Source: XN24 sp035514535
GTDB taxonomy: Bacteria > Pseudomonadota > Gammaproteobacteria > Steroidobacterales > XN24
Assembly: GCA_035514535.1 (NCBI GenBank)
Contig: DATKAZ010000037.1
Span: forward strand, 1 to 64,000
Direction of reading: 5' to 3'
DNA: 64,000 nucleotides
Shown here: positions 35,921 to 44,609 of the stretch, piece after piece
Layout: each line of letters opens with the position of its first letter
Numbering within the stretch: the first letter of the stretch is position 1
The notes under the pieces: generated by a model
What the model was told of the DNA's origin: nothing
The model's database searches: none
What the model saw: only the letters and a program-made list of their open reading frames with translations
Program-made: the position numbers and the translations under genes

Positions 35921-36739
35921 ATGCTCCCGATCGTCGTTTTCGCCCTGTACATGGCATCCGGGCTCCTGTTGTTGCGACACCAGCTCGCGGCCGCGCCGGA
36001 CGGCGCTGCGGCCCTGCCGGCGCGCGTCGGCCCCTCCTTGCTGCTGGGTGCCGCCGGCCTGGCGCTGCATACTCTTTCGCTCGCGGGCCTCGTCACGGAA
36101 CGCAGCGGGCCGGAGTTGTCGCTGGGCGGCGTCTTGTCGCTGGTCGCCTGGATGATTGCCGTGTTTGCGCTGCTGGCCTCGCTCAAGCCCCGGTTCCGGG
36201 GGCTGGCGGCGGTGCTGCTCCCCGTGGCGGGCCTGGCGACCCTGGCAGTCCTCATCCCCGACCCGGTCACGCCGCGTGGCGGCGCGCCGGACTGGAGCCT
36301 GCATGCCCACGTCCTGCTTTCCATCCTGGCGTACAGCCTGCTCAGCCTGGGCGCCGGGGTCGCGATCCTCTTCCTGTTTCGCGAGCGCACTCTCCGGCAG
36401 CGCCAACTGACGGCCTGGACGCGGATCCTGCCACCGCTGGAATCACTCGAGACCGCCCTGTTCACGACGCTGATCACCGGGTTCTCGTTGCTGACCCTGG
36501 CCCTGTTCAGCGGGCTCATGTTCCTGCAGGACATTTTCGCCCAGCACCTGTTGCACAAGACCGTGCTGTCGATCGTCGCGTGGGCCGTGTTCGGCGTATT
36601 GCTGCTCGGCCGGCTAAAACTCGGCTGGCGCGGCCGCCAGGCGGTGCACTGGGTGCTGGCCGGCTACGGCCTGCTGGCGTTGGGTTATTTCGGCAGCCGT
36701 TTCGTGCTGGAGTACGTGCTCGGCCGCCAGTGGGGCTAG
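35921..36739 (+). CDS. CcsA/YpjD-type inner membrane protein
   Basis: This 272-residue protein has about eight hydrophobic helices and is related to the cytochrome c assembly (CcsA/HemX) family. It has histidines in LHTLSLAG, SLHAHVLLSILAYSLL and FAQHLLHKTVLSIVAW, as expected for heme-handling helices. E. coli YpjD, next to ffh and the CorC-type gene yfjD, has the same context. No ccs/ccm partner is nearby, so the role is open. Confidence 0.85.
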   Translation: MLPIVVFALYMASGLLLLRHQLAAAPDGAAALPARVGPSLLLGAAGLALHTLSLAGLVTERSGPELSLGGVLSLVAWMIAVFALLASLKPRFRGLAAVLLPVAGLATLAVLIPDPVTPRGGAPDWSLHAHVLLSILAYSLLSLGAGVAILFLFRERTLRQRQLTAWTRILPPLESLETALFTTLITGFSLLTLALFSGLMFLQDIFAQHLLHKTVLSIVAWAVFGVLLLGRLKLGWRGRQAVHWVLAGYGLLALGYFGSRFVLEYVLGRQWG

Positions 36740-36754
36740 AGGGACTCAGCGGCA

Positions 36755-38032
36755 TTGAATGACGTTCCGCTAAGTACGCTCTTCTGGGTGGTCGGCTTGT
36801 TGCTGGTCCTCTCGGCGTGCTTTTCCGGCTCCGAGACGGCCCTGATGAGCATCAACCGCTACCGCCTGCGGCACCGGGCCAAGCAGGGCCTCCGCTCGGC
36901 CCAGCTCGCGGAAGCACTGTTGAAGCAACCGGACAGGCTGATCGGCCTGATCCTGCTCGGCAACAACTTCGTCAACATCCTGGCCTCGTCGCTGGTGACG
37001 GTCATCGCGCTGCGGCTCGGCGGCGAGGGCGCGATCGCGATCGGCGCCGGCGTGCTGACGCTCGTAATCCTGATTTTTTCCGAAGTGGCGCCGAAGACTC
37101 TCGCCGCATTGCACCCTGAGCGTGTCGCCCTGCCCGCGGCGCTGGTCTACTACCCGCTGCTCAAGATCACCTACCCGGTCGTCTGGACCGTCAACCTGGT
37201 GGCCAACGGCGTGCTGCGCCTGCTCGGCGTGAAGACCGAGCATGTGCAGGGCCACGCCTTGTCTCACGAGGAGTTGCGCACCGTCGTCAGCGAGGCGGGG
37301 GCGATGATCCCCAAGCGCCACCAGCGCATGCTGATCAGCGTGCTCGAGCTCCAGGACGTTACGGTGGACGACATCATGGTGCCGCGTAACGAGATCGACG
37401 GACTCGACCTCGATGACGACTGGGAGGACCTGCTCGAGCAGGTGACCGAGAGCCGCCACACGCGCCTGCCGATCTATCGCGGTGACCTGGACGGGGTGCT
37501 CGGCATTCTGCACTTGCGCAGCATCATGGGCGAGCTGGCCGACAACGAACTGACTCGCGACCATCTCGTCGCCAAGGCGCTGGAGCCTTACTTCGTCCCG
37601 GAGGGGACGCCGCTGCACACGCAGCTGCTGAATTTCCAGCGCGCCAAGCGCCGCCTTGCGCTGGTCGTCGACGAGTACGGCGACATCCAGGGCCTCGTGA
37701 CGCTCGACGACATCCTCGAGGAAATAGTCGGCGAATTCACAACGGATCCGGCCGACATCTACCGCGACGTGCAACCCGAGGCCGACGGCAGCTTCATGGT
37801 CAGCGGCACGGCGAACGTCCGTGAGCTGAACAGGATGATGGGGTGGCGCCTGCCGACCGATGGGCCGAAGACCCTCAATGGCCTGATCCTGGAGCGCCTG
37901 GAAACGATCCCGGAAGCCGGCGCGACGCTGCAGTTCGGCGGCTATCGGCTGGAGATCGTGCAGACGACCGACAACGCGGTGCGCTCCGTGCGCCTGCATC
38001 CCCCCGCCCGCCCCGGCCTGCCGCAAGCCTAG
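36755..38032 (+). CDS. CNNM/CorC-family transporter (DUF21-CBS-CorC domains)
   Basis: This 425-residue protein has an N-terminal DUF21 domain of about four helices (LLLVLSACFSGSETALMSINRYRL), two CBS domains (IMVPRNEIDGLDLDD to LDDILEEIVGEFTTD) and a C-terminal transporter-associated domain. The homologue in E. coli is YfjD/CorB, linked to magnesium and cobalt efflux. TTG at 36755 is the start, with AGAGGGA upstream. It follows the ypjD-like gene by 15 bases, the conserved ypjD-yfjD order. Confidence 0.9.
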   Translation: MNDVPLSTLFWVVGLLLVLSACFSGSETALMSINRYRLRHRAKQGLRSAQLAEALLKQPDRLIGLILLGNNFVNILASSLVTVIALRLGGEGAIAIGAGVLTLVILIFSEVAPKTLAALHPERVALPAALVYYPLLKITYPVVWTVNLVANGVLRLLGVKTEHVQGHALSHEELRTVVSEAGAMIPKRHQRMLISVLELQDVTVDDIMVPRNEIDGLDLDDDWEDLLEQVTESRHTRLPIYRGDLDGVLGILHLRSIMGELADNELTRDHLVAKALEPYFVPEGTPLHTQLLNFQRAKRRLALVVDEYGDIQGLVTLDDILEEIVGEFTTDPADIYRDVQPEADGSFMVSGTANVRELNRMMGWRLPTDGPKTLNGLILERLETIPEAGATLQFGGYRLEIVQTTDNAVRSVRLHPPARPGLPQA

Positions 38033-38056
38033 GGCCTGGTCACGCCTGGCCAGGCC
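38033..38056. terminator. hairpin between convergent CorC-type and radA genes
   Basis: GGCCTGG (38033-38039) and CCAGGCC (38050-38056) form a 7-base stem in the 37-base gap between two convergent stops. There is no T-run, so only a weak bidirectional terminator is suggested. Confidence 0.35.
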
Positions 38057-38069
38057 GGTGGGACAGGCG

Positions 38070-39416
38070 CTAGCCGAACGCCGCCTCGAGGGCCTCCCCG
38101 ATGCGCTTCACCGGGACAATCTCGAGTCCCTCGAGCTTGCCCCGTGGCGCATTGGCGGCCGGCACGATCGCCCGCCTGAAGCCGTGCTTGCCGGCCTCCC
38201 GCAGCCGCTCCTCCCCGTAGGGTACCGGGCGGATCTCGCCGGCGAGCCCGACCTCTCCGAAGGACACGAGCCCGGCCGGCAAGGGCCGATTCCTCAGGCT
38301 GCCGAGTGCCGCGAGAAGCATCGGCAGGTCCGCCGCGGTCTCGACGATGCGCACACCGCCGACGACGTTGACAAACACGTCCTGGTCGAACATGGCGATA
38401 CCCGCATGGCGGTGCATGACGGCCAGCAGCAGCGCCAGGCGATTGGCGTCCAGCCCGACGGACACGCGCCGCGGGTGGCCCGAGTGGCTCTCGTCCACCA
38501 GCGCCTGGACCTCGACCAGCAGCGGACGGCTGCCCTCCCGTGCGACCATGATGGCACTGCCCGAGACGCTCGTATCGTGGCCCGACAGGAAAATGGATGA
38601 AGGGTTGTGGACTTCTCGCAGCCCCTGGCCGGTCATGGCGAACACCCCGATCTCGTTTGCGGCGCCGAAACGGTTCTTGACTGCGCGAATGATCCGGAAG
38701 CGGCTGCCCACGTCACTTTCGAAATACAGGACCGTATCGACCATGTGCTCGAGCACCCGCGGCCCCGCGATGGCACCATCCTTGGTCACGTGGCCCACGA
38801 GAAACACCGCCGGACCGTCCTGCTTGGCGTAGCGCACCAGGCGCGCCGAGCTCTCGCGCAGCTGCGCCACGGCGCCCGGCGCGGATTGCAACGCGTCGGT
38901 ATGCATCGTCTGGATCGAGTCTACGACCAGAACGCGCGGCCGCAGGGCCCCGGCCTGGGCCAGGATCCGCTCGATGTTCGTCTCGGCAAGCAGCTGGAGG
39001 GCGCCCGCCTCCATGCCGATGCGCCGCGCGCGCATCCCCACCTGCCGCAGGGACTCCTCGCCGGTCACGTACAGTGCAGGGAGCGTTCCGGCAAGGCGCA
39101 CTGCCGCCTGGAGGAGGAGCGTGGACTTGCCGATTCCCGGGTCGCCCCCGATCAGGGTCACCGAGCCCGGCACGAGCCCCCCGCCGAGGACCCGGTCCAG
39201 TTCCCCGATGCCGGTCGCCCAGCGCGGCTCGACCTCTCCTTCGACCTCGGACACCAGCCGAGGCGCATCGCCGGCCCATCCGGCCGCACTCGCGCGAGGC
39301 ACTTCGCGAGTCTCTTCCAGGGTGTTCCAGCGTCCGCAGTCGGGGCACTGGCCGACCCATTTCGGGCTGGTGCCGCCGCATTCGCCGCAGACGTACGTCG
39401 TCCTCGCCCTGGCCAT
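38070..39416 (-). CDS. radA: DNA repair protein RadA
   Basis: This 448-residue RecA-like branch-migration protein has an N-terminal four-cysteine zinc finger (CGECGGTSPKWVGQCPDCGRW), Walker A GDPGIGKSTL, the RadA motif KNRFGAANEIG and a C-terminal Lon-like domain (GEVGLAGEIRPV). ATG at 39416 is chosen over the adjacent GTG. It is divergent from the PP2C gene, with a 179-base gap (39417-39595) that shows no clear promoter hexamers. Confidence 0.96.
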   Translation of the reverse strand: MARARTTYVCGECGGTSPKWVGQCPDCGRWNTLEETREVPRASAAGWAGDAPRLVSEVEGEVEPRWATGIGELDRVLGGGLVPGSVTLIGGDPGIGKSTLLLQAAVRLAGTLPALYVTGEESLRQVGMRARRIGMEAGALQLLAETNIERILAQAGALRPRVLVVDSIQTMHTDALQSAPGAVAQLRESSARLVRYAKQDGPAVFLVGHVTKDGAIAGPRVLEHMVDTVLYFESDVGSRFRIIRAVKNRFGAANEIGVFAMTGQGLREVHNPSSIFLSGHDTSVSGSAIMVAREGSRPLLVEVQALVDESHSGHPRRVSVGLDANRLALLLAVMHRHAGIAMFDQDVFVNVVGGVRIVETAADLPMLLAALGSLRNRPLPAGLVSFGEVGLAGEIRPVPYGEERLREAGKHGFRRAIVPAANAPRGKLEGLEIVPVKRIGEALEAAFG

Positions 39417-39595
39417 CACGACTCTCCGTTAAACACGGAACCCCGGGCACGGTACACAGGGGCAAGCTCGGCCCGCAACCGGCTGCCGGCCGATTCGTTT
39501 ACCCTTGTGGCATGGTCGGGCTTGTGGCGAAGGGGCAATAGGCTGTTCAATTGCGCATTGGGCTGCCGCTAAACCGGTTGCGGTAATAACGAAAA

Positions 39596-40420
39596 ATGAG
39601 TCTGAAAGAAAAAATCCGCTACTTCGAGTTTACGCACACCGGGCGGGTGCGCGAGCACAATGAAGATGCCGTGTTCTCCGACATAGACGTCGGCCTGATC
39701 GTGCTCGCCGACGGCATGGGCGGCTATAACGCCGGGGAGGTCGCCGCGGAGCTGGCCATCAAGACCGTCGCCGACATGGTGCGGGCAGGAGTGGAACGCG
39801 AGACGCGGACCTCAGTGGATGACAGCAGCGGACTCATGCGCCAGAGCATCGTCCTGCGCAACGCGATCATTCGCGCCAACAAGATCATCTGGCAGACGGC
39901 CCAAGCGCAGCCGCAGTGCCGCGGCATGGGCACGACGATCGCCGCCTGCCTGTTTCACGACAACCGCGTTTCGGTCGCCCACGTCGGGGATTCCCGCGTC
40001 TACCGCTTCAGGAAGAACCGCTTCGAGCAACTCACGCTCGACCACTCGCTGATGCAGGAACTCGTGGATCGCGGCTTCTTTTCACACGAAGAGGCGCTGC
40101 GCTCTGCCAATCGCAACTACGTGACCCGCGCCCTGGGGGTCGAACCGGCCGTCGAGGTCGAAATCCAGGAAGAGACCGTCAAGCCGCATGACATCTACCT
40201 GCTCTGCTCGGACGGCCTCTCGGACATGGTCGACGACGAGGACATTCATTTAACTATCAGTACCTTTAGTGCTAATCTGCAGACTGGCGGTGAGCAGCTG
40301 GTCCAGCTTGCCAATGCGAATGGCGGACGCGATAACATTTCCGTCTGCCTAGCGCAGGTGGTGGAGTCGTTCGCCGAGGCCCGCGGCATTGTCAGCCGCC
40401 TCAAGGGTTGGTTCGGATAG
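39596..40420 (+). CDS. PP2C-type serine/threonine phosphatase
   Basis: This 274-residue cytoplasmic metal-dependent phosphatase has the PP2C motifs RVREHNEDAVF, GLIVLADGMGGYNAGEVAA, MGTTIAACLF, VSVAHVGDSRVYRF, LLCSDGLSDMV and GGRDNISVCL. All metal-binding Asp residues are present. It is followed after 14 bases by a double-FHA protein, so the pair probably reads and erases Ser/Thr phosphorylation. The matching kinase is not in the window. Confidence 0.92.
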   Translation: MSLKEKIRYFEFTHTGRVREHNEDAVFSDIDVGLIVLADGMGGYNAGEVAAELAIKTVADMVRAGVERETRTSVDDSSGLMRQSIVLRNAIIRANKIIWQTAQAQPQCRGMGTTIAACLFHDNRVSVAHVGDSRVYRFRKNRFEQLTLDHSLMQELVDRGFFSHEEALRSANRNYVTRALGVEPAVEVEIQEETVKPHDIYLLCSDGLSDMVDDEDIHLTISTFSANLQTGGEQLVQLANANGGRDNISVCLAQVVESFAEARGIVSRLKGWFG

Positions 40421-40434
40421 GAATCGAGATTGCC

Positions 40435-41127
40435 ATGGCCCGCATGATCCTCAGCCTGAATGGCCAGATTCTTGCCGAGTACAATCTCAGCAAGGAGCGT
40501 TATACGGTCGGCCGCCTCCCGGACAACGATATCCGCATCGACAATCCGGCGGTCAGCGGCCACCACTCGCTGGTCATCAACATCCTCAACGACTCCTTCC
40601 TCGAGGATCTCAACAGCACCAACGGCACCTACGTCAACGGCAAGCTCATCAAGAAGCACGCGCTTGCGCACGGTGACGTCATTACCGTCGGGCATCACCA
40701 GTTGCGCTTCGTCGACGAAGGCATGGAAGGCAGCCAGGAAGGGCTCGAAAAAACCATGGTGATCGCGCCGGCGGCGCGCGACATGGAGCGGCTGCGGGCG
40801 GCGGCGGACGAGGCACCCGGCCAGGAGGGCAATGCGGCCACCGCGATCCTCCCGGGAACGCCGGCACGGCTGCAGGTGTTGACCGGTATTTTTGCCGGCC
40901 GCGAGCTGGAGCTCAAGAAGCCGGTGACGACCCTTGGGCGCCCCGGCATCCAGGTCATCGGCATCACGCGCCGCGGGGAGCACTACACGCTGGTGGTGGT
41001 GGATCGCGGCAAGAGCTCCACCCCGCCGTTGATCAACGGCGAGGCGGCCGGCGCGACCGCGCAGCAGTTGCACGACAATGACGTCATCGAGGTCGCCGGC
41101 GTCAAGATGGGTTTCTTCACCAGCTGA
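40435..41127 (+). CDS. tandem FHA-domain protein
   Basis: This 230-residue protein has a canonical N-terminal FHA domain (YTVGRLPDNDIRIDNPAVSGHHSLV, EDLNSTNGTYVNGKLI). A second, more degenerate FHA-like domain follows (LQVLTGIFAGRELELKKPVTTLGRPG to LHDNDVIEVAGVKMGFF). FHA domains bind phosphothreonine peptides. MARMILSL is the likely start, with GAGATTGCC upstream; the frame opens nine codons earlier. It forms an operon with the PP2C gene and ends just before a repeat element whose first hairpin could stop transcription. Confidence 0.88.
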   Translation: MARMILSLNGQILAEYNLSKERYTVGRLPDNDIRIDNPAVSGHHSLVINILNDSFLEDLNSTNGTYVNGKLIKKHALAHGDVITVGHHQLRFVDEGMEGSQEGLEKTMVIAPAARDMERLRAAADEAPGQEGNAATAILPGTPARLQVLTGIFAGRELELKKPVTTLGRPGIQVIGITRRGEHYTLVVVDRGKSSTPPLINGEAAGATAQQLHDNDVIEVAGVKMGFFTS

Positions 41128-41149
41128 CCCGCGCACCCTCTGCTCCGCC

Positions 41150-41277
41150 GGGGACACTGCTTTCAAGCTGTGTCCCCTTATTCGCGAGGGGACCGCGGGA
41201 CCGAACCGTCACATGCTCCCCGCGCTTGGAATTCTTATGCCGCGCGGCGAGCATGTGACGTTCCGATCCCGCTGCGC
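41150..41277 (-). repeat. dispersed two-hairpin element, copy 1 (inverted)
   Basis: Read on the minus strand, this copy has the flank GCGCAGCGGGATCGG and a long imperfect hairpin with arms at 41208-41225 and 41242-41259 (18 bases, one mismatch). It then has GGTCCCGCGGTCC and a second hairpin at 41150-41177 (GGGGACAC...GTGTCCCC). The flanks are shared with the copies at 41370 and 46384, but the main stem has a different sequence. On the plus strand the GGGGACAC hairpin is followed by TTATT and may end the FHA transcript. Confidence 0.75.
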
Positions 41278-41369
41278 TTTCGATATGGTTGACGCCGTCG
41301 GGCCGCGCCGCAGCTACGTGGCGGCGGACTTGCAAAAGCAGTCGCCCCGGGAGGCTGCCTTGGGCAACG

Positions 41370-41505
41370 GCGCAGCGGGATCGGGACGTCATAGGCCCGC
41401 TGAGGGAGATAAGATTTCACGAGCGAAGCGGGCCTATGACGGCGCGGTCCCGCGGTCCTGGCTCGTTTCAAGAAGGGGACACAGCTCCTGCGGAGCAGTG
41501 TCCCC
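41370..41505 (+). repeat. dispersed two-hairpin element, copy 2
   Basis: The main hairpin spans 41375-41453, with perfect inner arms GTCATAGGCCCGCT (41388-41401) and AGCGGGCCTATGAC (41427-41440) and an apical region containing ATAAGATTTCA. The second hairpin is 41475-41505 (GGGGACACAGCTCC, loop, GGAGCAGTGTCCCC). Toward alr, on the minus strand, the second hairpin is followed by TTCTT, so it could terminate alr. Copies 1 and 2 face each other in the 416-base gap between the FHA gene and alr; the 92 bases between them hold nothing recognisable. Confidence 0.8.
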
Positions 41506-41537
41506 GGCGGCCCCGGCGGCCCCGGCGGCCCCGGCGG
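41502..41537. repeat. tandem repeat of CCCCGGCGG, four units
   Basis: Four exact copies of the 9-base unit CCCCGGCGG start inside the end of the second repeat element and run to seven bases before the alr stop codon. Such short arrays are prone to slippage. Confidence 0.85.
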
Positions 41538-41543
41538 CGGATA

Positions 41544-42617
41544 TCAGACCATGGTCACGCCGACGCGTTGCGTCACGCCGCACAGGAGTTCGTAGGGAAT
41601 CGTGCCGGCGAGGCGCGCCAGCTCCTCCACGGGCAATCCGGCCCCCCACAGCGTGACTTCGTCGCCGACCCGCACCGCGGGCACCAGCGTGACATCCACG
41701 GCGATCATGTCCATCGAGATGCGTCCGGCCAGCGGCGCGCGCTTGCCGCGTACCAGCACCGGTGTGCCGCTGCCGAGGTGACGCGTATAGCCGTCGCCGT
41801 AGCCGATCGCGGCGACGGCGATCCGGCTGTCCTCGCGGGCCCGCCAGATGCCGCCATAGCCGACCCGCTCGCCGCGGCGCACCGTGCGAATGGCGATGAC
41901 CGTGCTCAGCAAGGTCATCGCCGGGCGCAGTCCGAGGTCGTCCCCGGCCTGGTCCGCGAAAGGCGACACGCCGTACAGGATGATCCCCGGGCGTACCCAG
42001 TCCGCATGGCTGTCACGGCGCCACAGGAGCCCGGCGGAATTCGCAATGCTCCGCTCGCCGGGCAGATCACCCAGCGCGGCCGAGAACGCCTGCAGCTGAG
42101 CGTCCGTGACGTGCGCATCGCGCTCGTCCGCGCAGGCCAGGTGGGTCATGAGGCGAAGCCGGGGTGCGACCTGCGGGCAGGCGGCCAGCTGCGCCGCAGC
42201 CGCGCGAGCCTCCTGCGGGGGAAATCCCAGCCGGTTCATGCCGGTGTCGAGCTTCAGCCAGGTCTCTACGGGGCGCGGCAGCTGTGCGCCCTGGATCATC
42301 GCCAGCTGCTCCGGCGAATGCACCACGAGCTCGAGCGCGAGCGAGGCGGCCAGCGGCAGCTGCGCGGCGTGCAGGACCCCTTGCAGCAGAACGATCGGGT
42401 TGTCGAGGCCGGCCTCGCGCAATGCCACGGCCTCCTCGATCCGGGCCACCGCGAAGGCATCCGCGTCCCGCAGGGCCCGGCCGGTGCCGACCAGCCCGTG
42501 GCCGTACGCATTGGCCTTGATGACGGCCATCACGCGGGCGCCGGGCGCGCGGCGGCGAACCACGCCGAGGTTGTGCTGCAAGGCTCCGGCATCCACCGTT
42601 GCCCGCGCGGCGCGCAT
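41544..42617 (-). CDS. alr: alanine racemase
   Basis: This 357-residue fold-type III PLP enzyme supplies D-alanine for peptidoglycan. The PLP lysine lies in MAVIKANAYGHG, the catalytic tyrosine in RVGYGGIWRA, and the substrate region in GRISMDMIAVDV. ATG at 42617 is used; a GTG just before it would add one residue. It follows dnaB by 10 bases, as in E. coli. Confidence 0.95.
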   Translation of the reverse strand: MRAARATVDAGALQHNLGVVRRRAPGARVMAVIKANAYGHGLVGTGRALRDADAFAVARIEEAVALREAGLDNPIVLLQGVLHAAQLPLAASLALELVVHSPEQLAMIQGAQLPRPVETWLKLDTGMNRLGFPPQEARAAAAQLAACPQVAPRLRLMTHLACADERDAHVTDAQLQAFSAALGDLPGERSIANSAGLLWRRDSHADWVRPGIILYGVSPFADQAGDDLGLRPAMTLLSTVIAIRTVRRGERVGYGGIWRAREDSRIAVAAIGYGDGYTRHLGSGTPVLVRGKRAPLAGRISMDMIAVDVTLVPAVRVGDEVTLWGAGLPVEELARLAGTIPYELLCGVTQRVGVTMV

Positions 42618-42627
42618 CACGCGACGG

Positions 42628-44025
42628 TCACCCGAATGGGCCGCTGCCGTAGGCGTCCGGCATGAAATTCTCGAACTTCGTGTATTCGCCCAGGAAGGTC
42701 AGCTGCACATCGCCGATCGGGCCGTTGCGTTGTTTCGAGATGATGATGTCCGCGATGCCCTTGCGCGGCGAATCCTTGTTGTATACCTCGTCGCGAAAGA
42801 TGAACGCGATCAGGTCCGCGTCCTGCTCGATCGCGCCCGACTCGCGCAGGTCGGACATCACGGGGCGCTTGTCGGTGCGCTGCTCGACGCTGCGATTGAG
42901 CTGCGACAGCGTGATAACGGGGACCTCGAGTTCGCGCGCGAGAGCCTTCAGGGAGCGCGAGATCTCGGAGATTTCGGTCGCACGATTCTCGGCGGTGCCG
43001 TGCACCTGCATAAGCTGCAGGTAGTCGACGACGATCAGGTCGAGGCCGTGTTCGCGCTTCAGGCGTCGCGCGCGCGCACGCAGCTCGGTCGGGTTCAGCG
43101 CGGGCGTGTCGTCGATGAATACCTTCGCTTTCGACATTACCGATACCGCCGAGTTGATACGGCTCCAGTCCTCATCGGAAAACCTGCCGCGGCGCAGGTT
43201 CGACTGGTTCACGCGTCCCAGCGACGAAATCATGCGAAACGACAGCTGTTCGGCCGACATCTCCATGCTGAAAATCGCCACCGAGGCCCGCTCACCTATG
43301 GCGGCGTGCTCGGCGATGTTCATCGCGAAGCTCGTCTTCCCCATCGAGGGACGGCCGGCGATGATCACCAGGTCGCCTGGATGCAGGCCGGCGGTCATGC
43401 TGTCGAAATCCTTGAAACCCGTGGCGAGGCCCGTCACGTCGCCCTGGTTTTTCTGCAGCTCGTCCAGCCGGTCGATGGTCTTGCCCAGGATGCGCTTCAG
43501 CTCCTGGAACCCCGCGCCGCGCCGCTTGCCCTGCTCCGCGATCTCGAAAACCTGGCGCTCCGCCTCGTCGACCAGCTGGCTGGCATCGCGGCCCTCGGGC
43601 TGGTAGGCGCTGGTCGCGATCTCGCCACCGATGCGGATGAGCTCACGCAGCATCGCCCGCTCCCTCACGATGGAGGCATAAGCACGGATGTTGGCCGCGC
43701 TCGGCGTATCCCGCGCCAGCTGGCCGAGGTACGCGAGGCCGCCGGCGTCATCGAGCTGGCCGCTGCGAGCTAGAAATTCGGACACCGTGACCGCGTCGGA
43801 CGGCTCACTGCGCTCGGCCAGCGCGCCGATGGCCGTGAAGATGAGGCGATGATCGCGGCGATAGAAATCGGGCGCCGATACGGCATCCGCGATCGTGTCC
43901 CAGGCACTGTTGTCCAGCATCAGGCCGCCGAGCACGGACTGCTCCGCCTCGACGGAGTGAGGCGGGATCCGCAGCGACTCTGCGCCGCGCGGTGCGGGAA
44001 ACGAAGATTCAGGAATGCCGGCCAA
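42628..44025 (-). CDS. dnaB: replicative DNA helicase DnaB
   Basis: This 465-residue hexameric helicase has the N-terminal DnaG-binding domain (PPHSVEAEQSVLGGLMLDNSAWD) and the RecA-like C-terminal domain with Walker A GRPSMGKTSFAMN, Walker B LIVVDYLQLM and SDLRESGAIEQDADL. No intein is present. Confidence 0.97.
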   Translation of the reverse strand: MAGIPESSFPAPRGAESLRIPPHSVEAEQSVLGGLMLDNSAWDTIADAVSAPDFYRRDHRLIFTAIGALAERSEPSDAVTVSEFLARSGQLDDAGGLAYLGQLARDTPSAANIRAYASIVRERAMLRELIRIGGEIATSAYQPEGRDASQLVDEAERQVFEIAEQGKRRGAGFQELKRILGKTIDRLDELQKNQGDVTGLATGFKDFDSMTAGLHPGDLVIIAGRPSMGKTSFAMNIAEHAAIGERASVAIFSMEMSAEQLSFRMISSLGRVNQSNLRRGRFSDEDWSRINSAVSVMSKAKVFIDDTPALNPTELRARARRLKREHGLDLIVVDYLQLMQVHGTAENRATEISEISRSLKALARELEVPVITLSQLNRSVEQRTDKRPVMSDLRESGAIEQDADLIAFIFRDEVYNKDSPRKGIADIIISKQRNGPIGDVQLTFLGEYTKFENFMPDAYGSGPFG

Positions 44026-44110
44026 CGGGATCCTACCTGGCTCGTGGCTGGGTGTCCGTCACCTTAGCACAGGGTAACGGCCGCCGGCGGCATGCCCGGC
44101 GGCAGGACGC

Positions 44111-44560
44111 TCACTCTTCCGCTTCGACCGTCACGGTGATCGGCACGGACACCTCGGAGTGCAAGTGCACCTCGACCTCGTACTCGCCGACCATGCGCAG
44201 CGGTCCGTCGGCGAGCCGCAGCTCGCTGCGCTCGATGACGACGCCGGCCGCTTCGGCGGCCTCGGCAATATCGACCGTACCGACGGAGCCGAACAACTTG
44301 CCCTCGGAGCCTACCTTCGCGCGGATCAGCAGGCTCAGCCCGCTGATCTTCTCCGCGCGCGCCTGCGCCTCCGCGATCACGGCCGCGGCCTTGGCCTCGA
44401 GCTCTGTGCGCCGCGCCTCGAACTCGGCGATGTTTTCGGCGGTGGCGCGCGTGGCCTTGCCCTGCGGCAGCAGGTAGTTACGGGCGTACCCCGGCTTCAC
44501 CCTGACCTTGTCGCCGACGCCCCCAAGGTTTTCGACCGTGTCCAGCAGTATGACTTCCAT
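44111..44560 (-). CDS. rplI: 50S ribosomal protein L9
   Basis: L9 of 149 residues begins MEVILLDTVENLGGVGDKVRVKPGYARNYLLP, then the long helix and the C-terminal domain (LFGSVGTVDIAEA). It is separated by 85 bases from dnaB and preceded by the DUF2232 gene. Confidence 0.97.
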   Translation of the reverse strand: MEVILLDTVENLGGVGDKVRVKPGYARNYLLPQGKATRATAENIAEFEARRTELEAKAAAVIAEAQARAEKISGLSLLIRAKVGSEGKLFGSVGTVDIAEAAEAAGVVIERSELRLADGPLRMVGEYEVEVHLHSEVSVPITVTVEAEE

Positions 44561-44609
44561 CTTCTTCGTCCTCGTTGTCCCCCGGAACCCGGCCCCGGGG
44601 CAAAAGTGA

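Noticed and set aside
41278..41369. Possible small gene between the two facing repeat copies
   Set aside because: No start with a ribosome site and no codon character in 92 bases.
42106..43773. 555-codon open frame opposite dnaB and alr
   Set aside because: It spans two real genes on the other strand and shows no family pattern.
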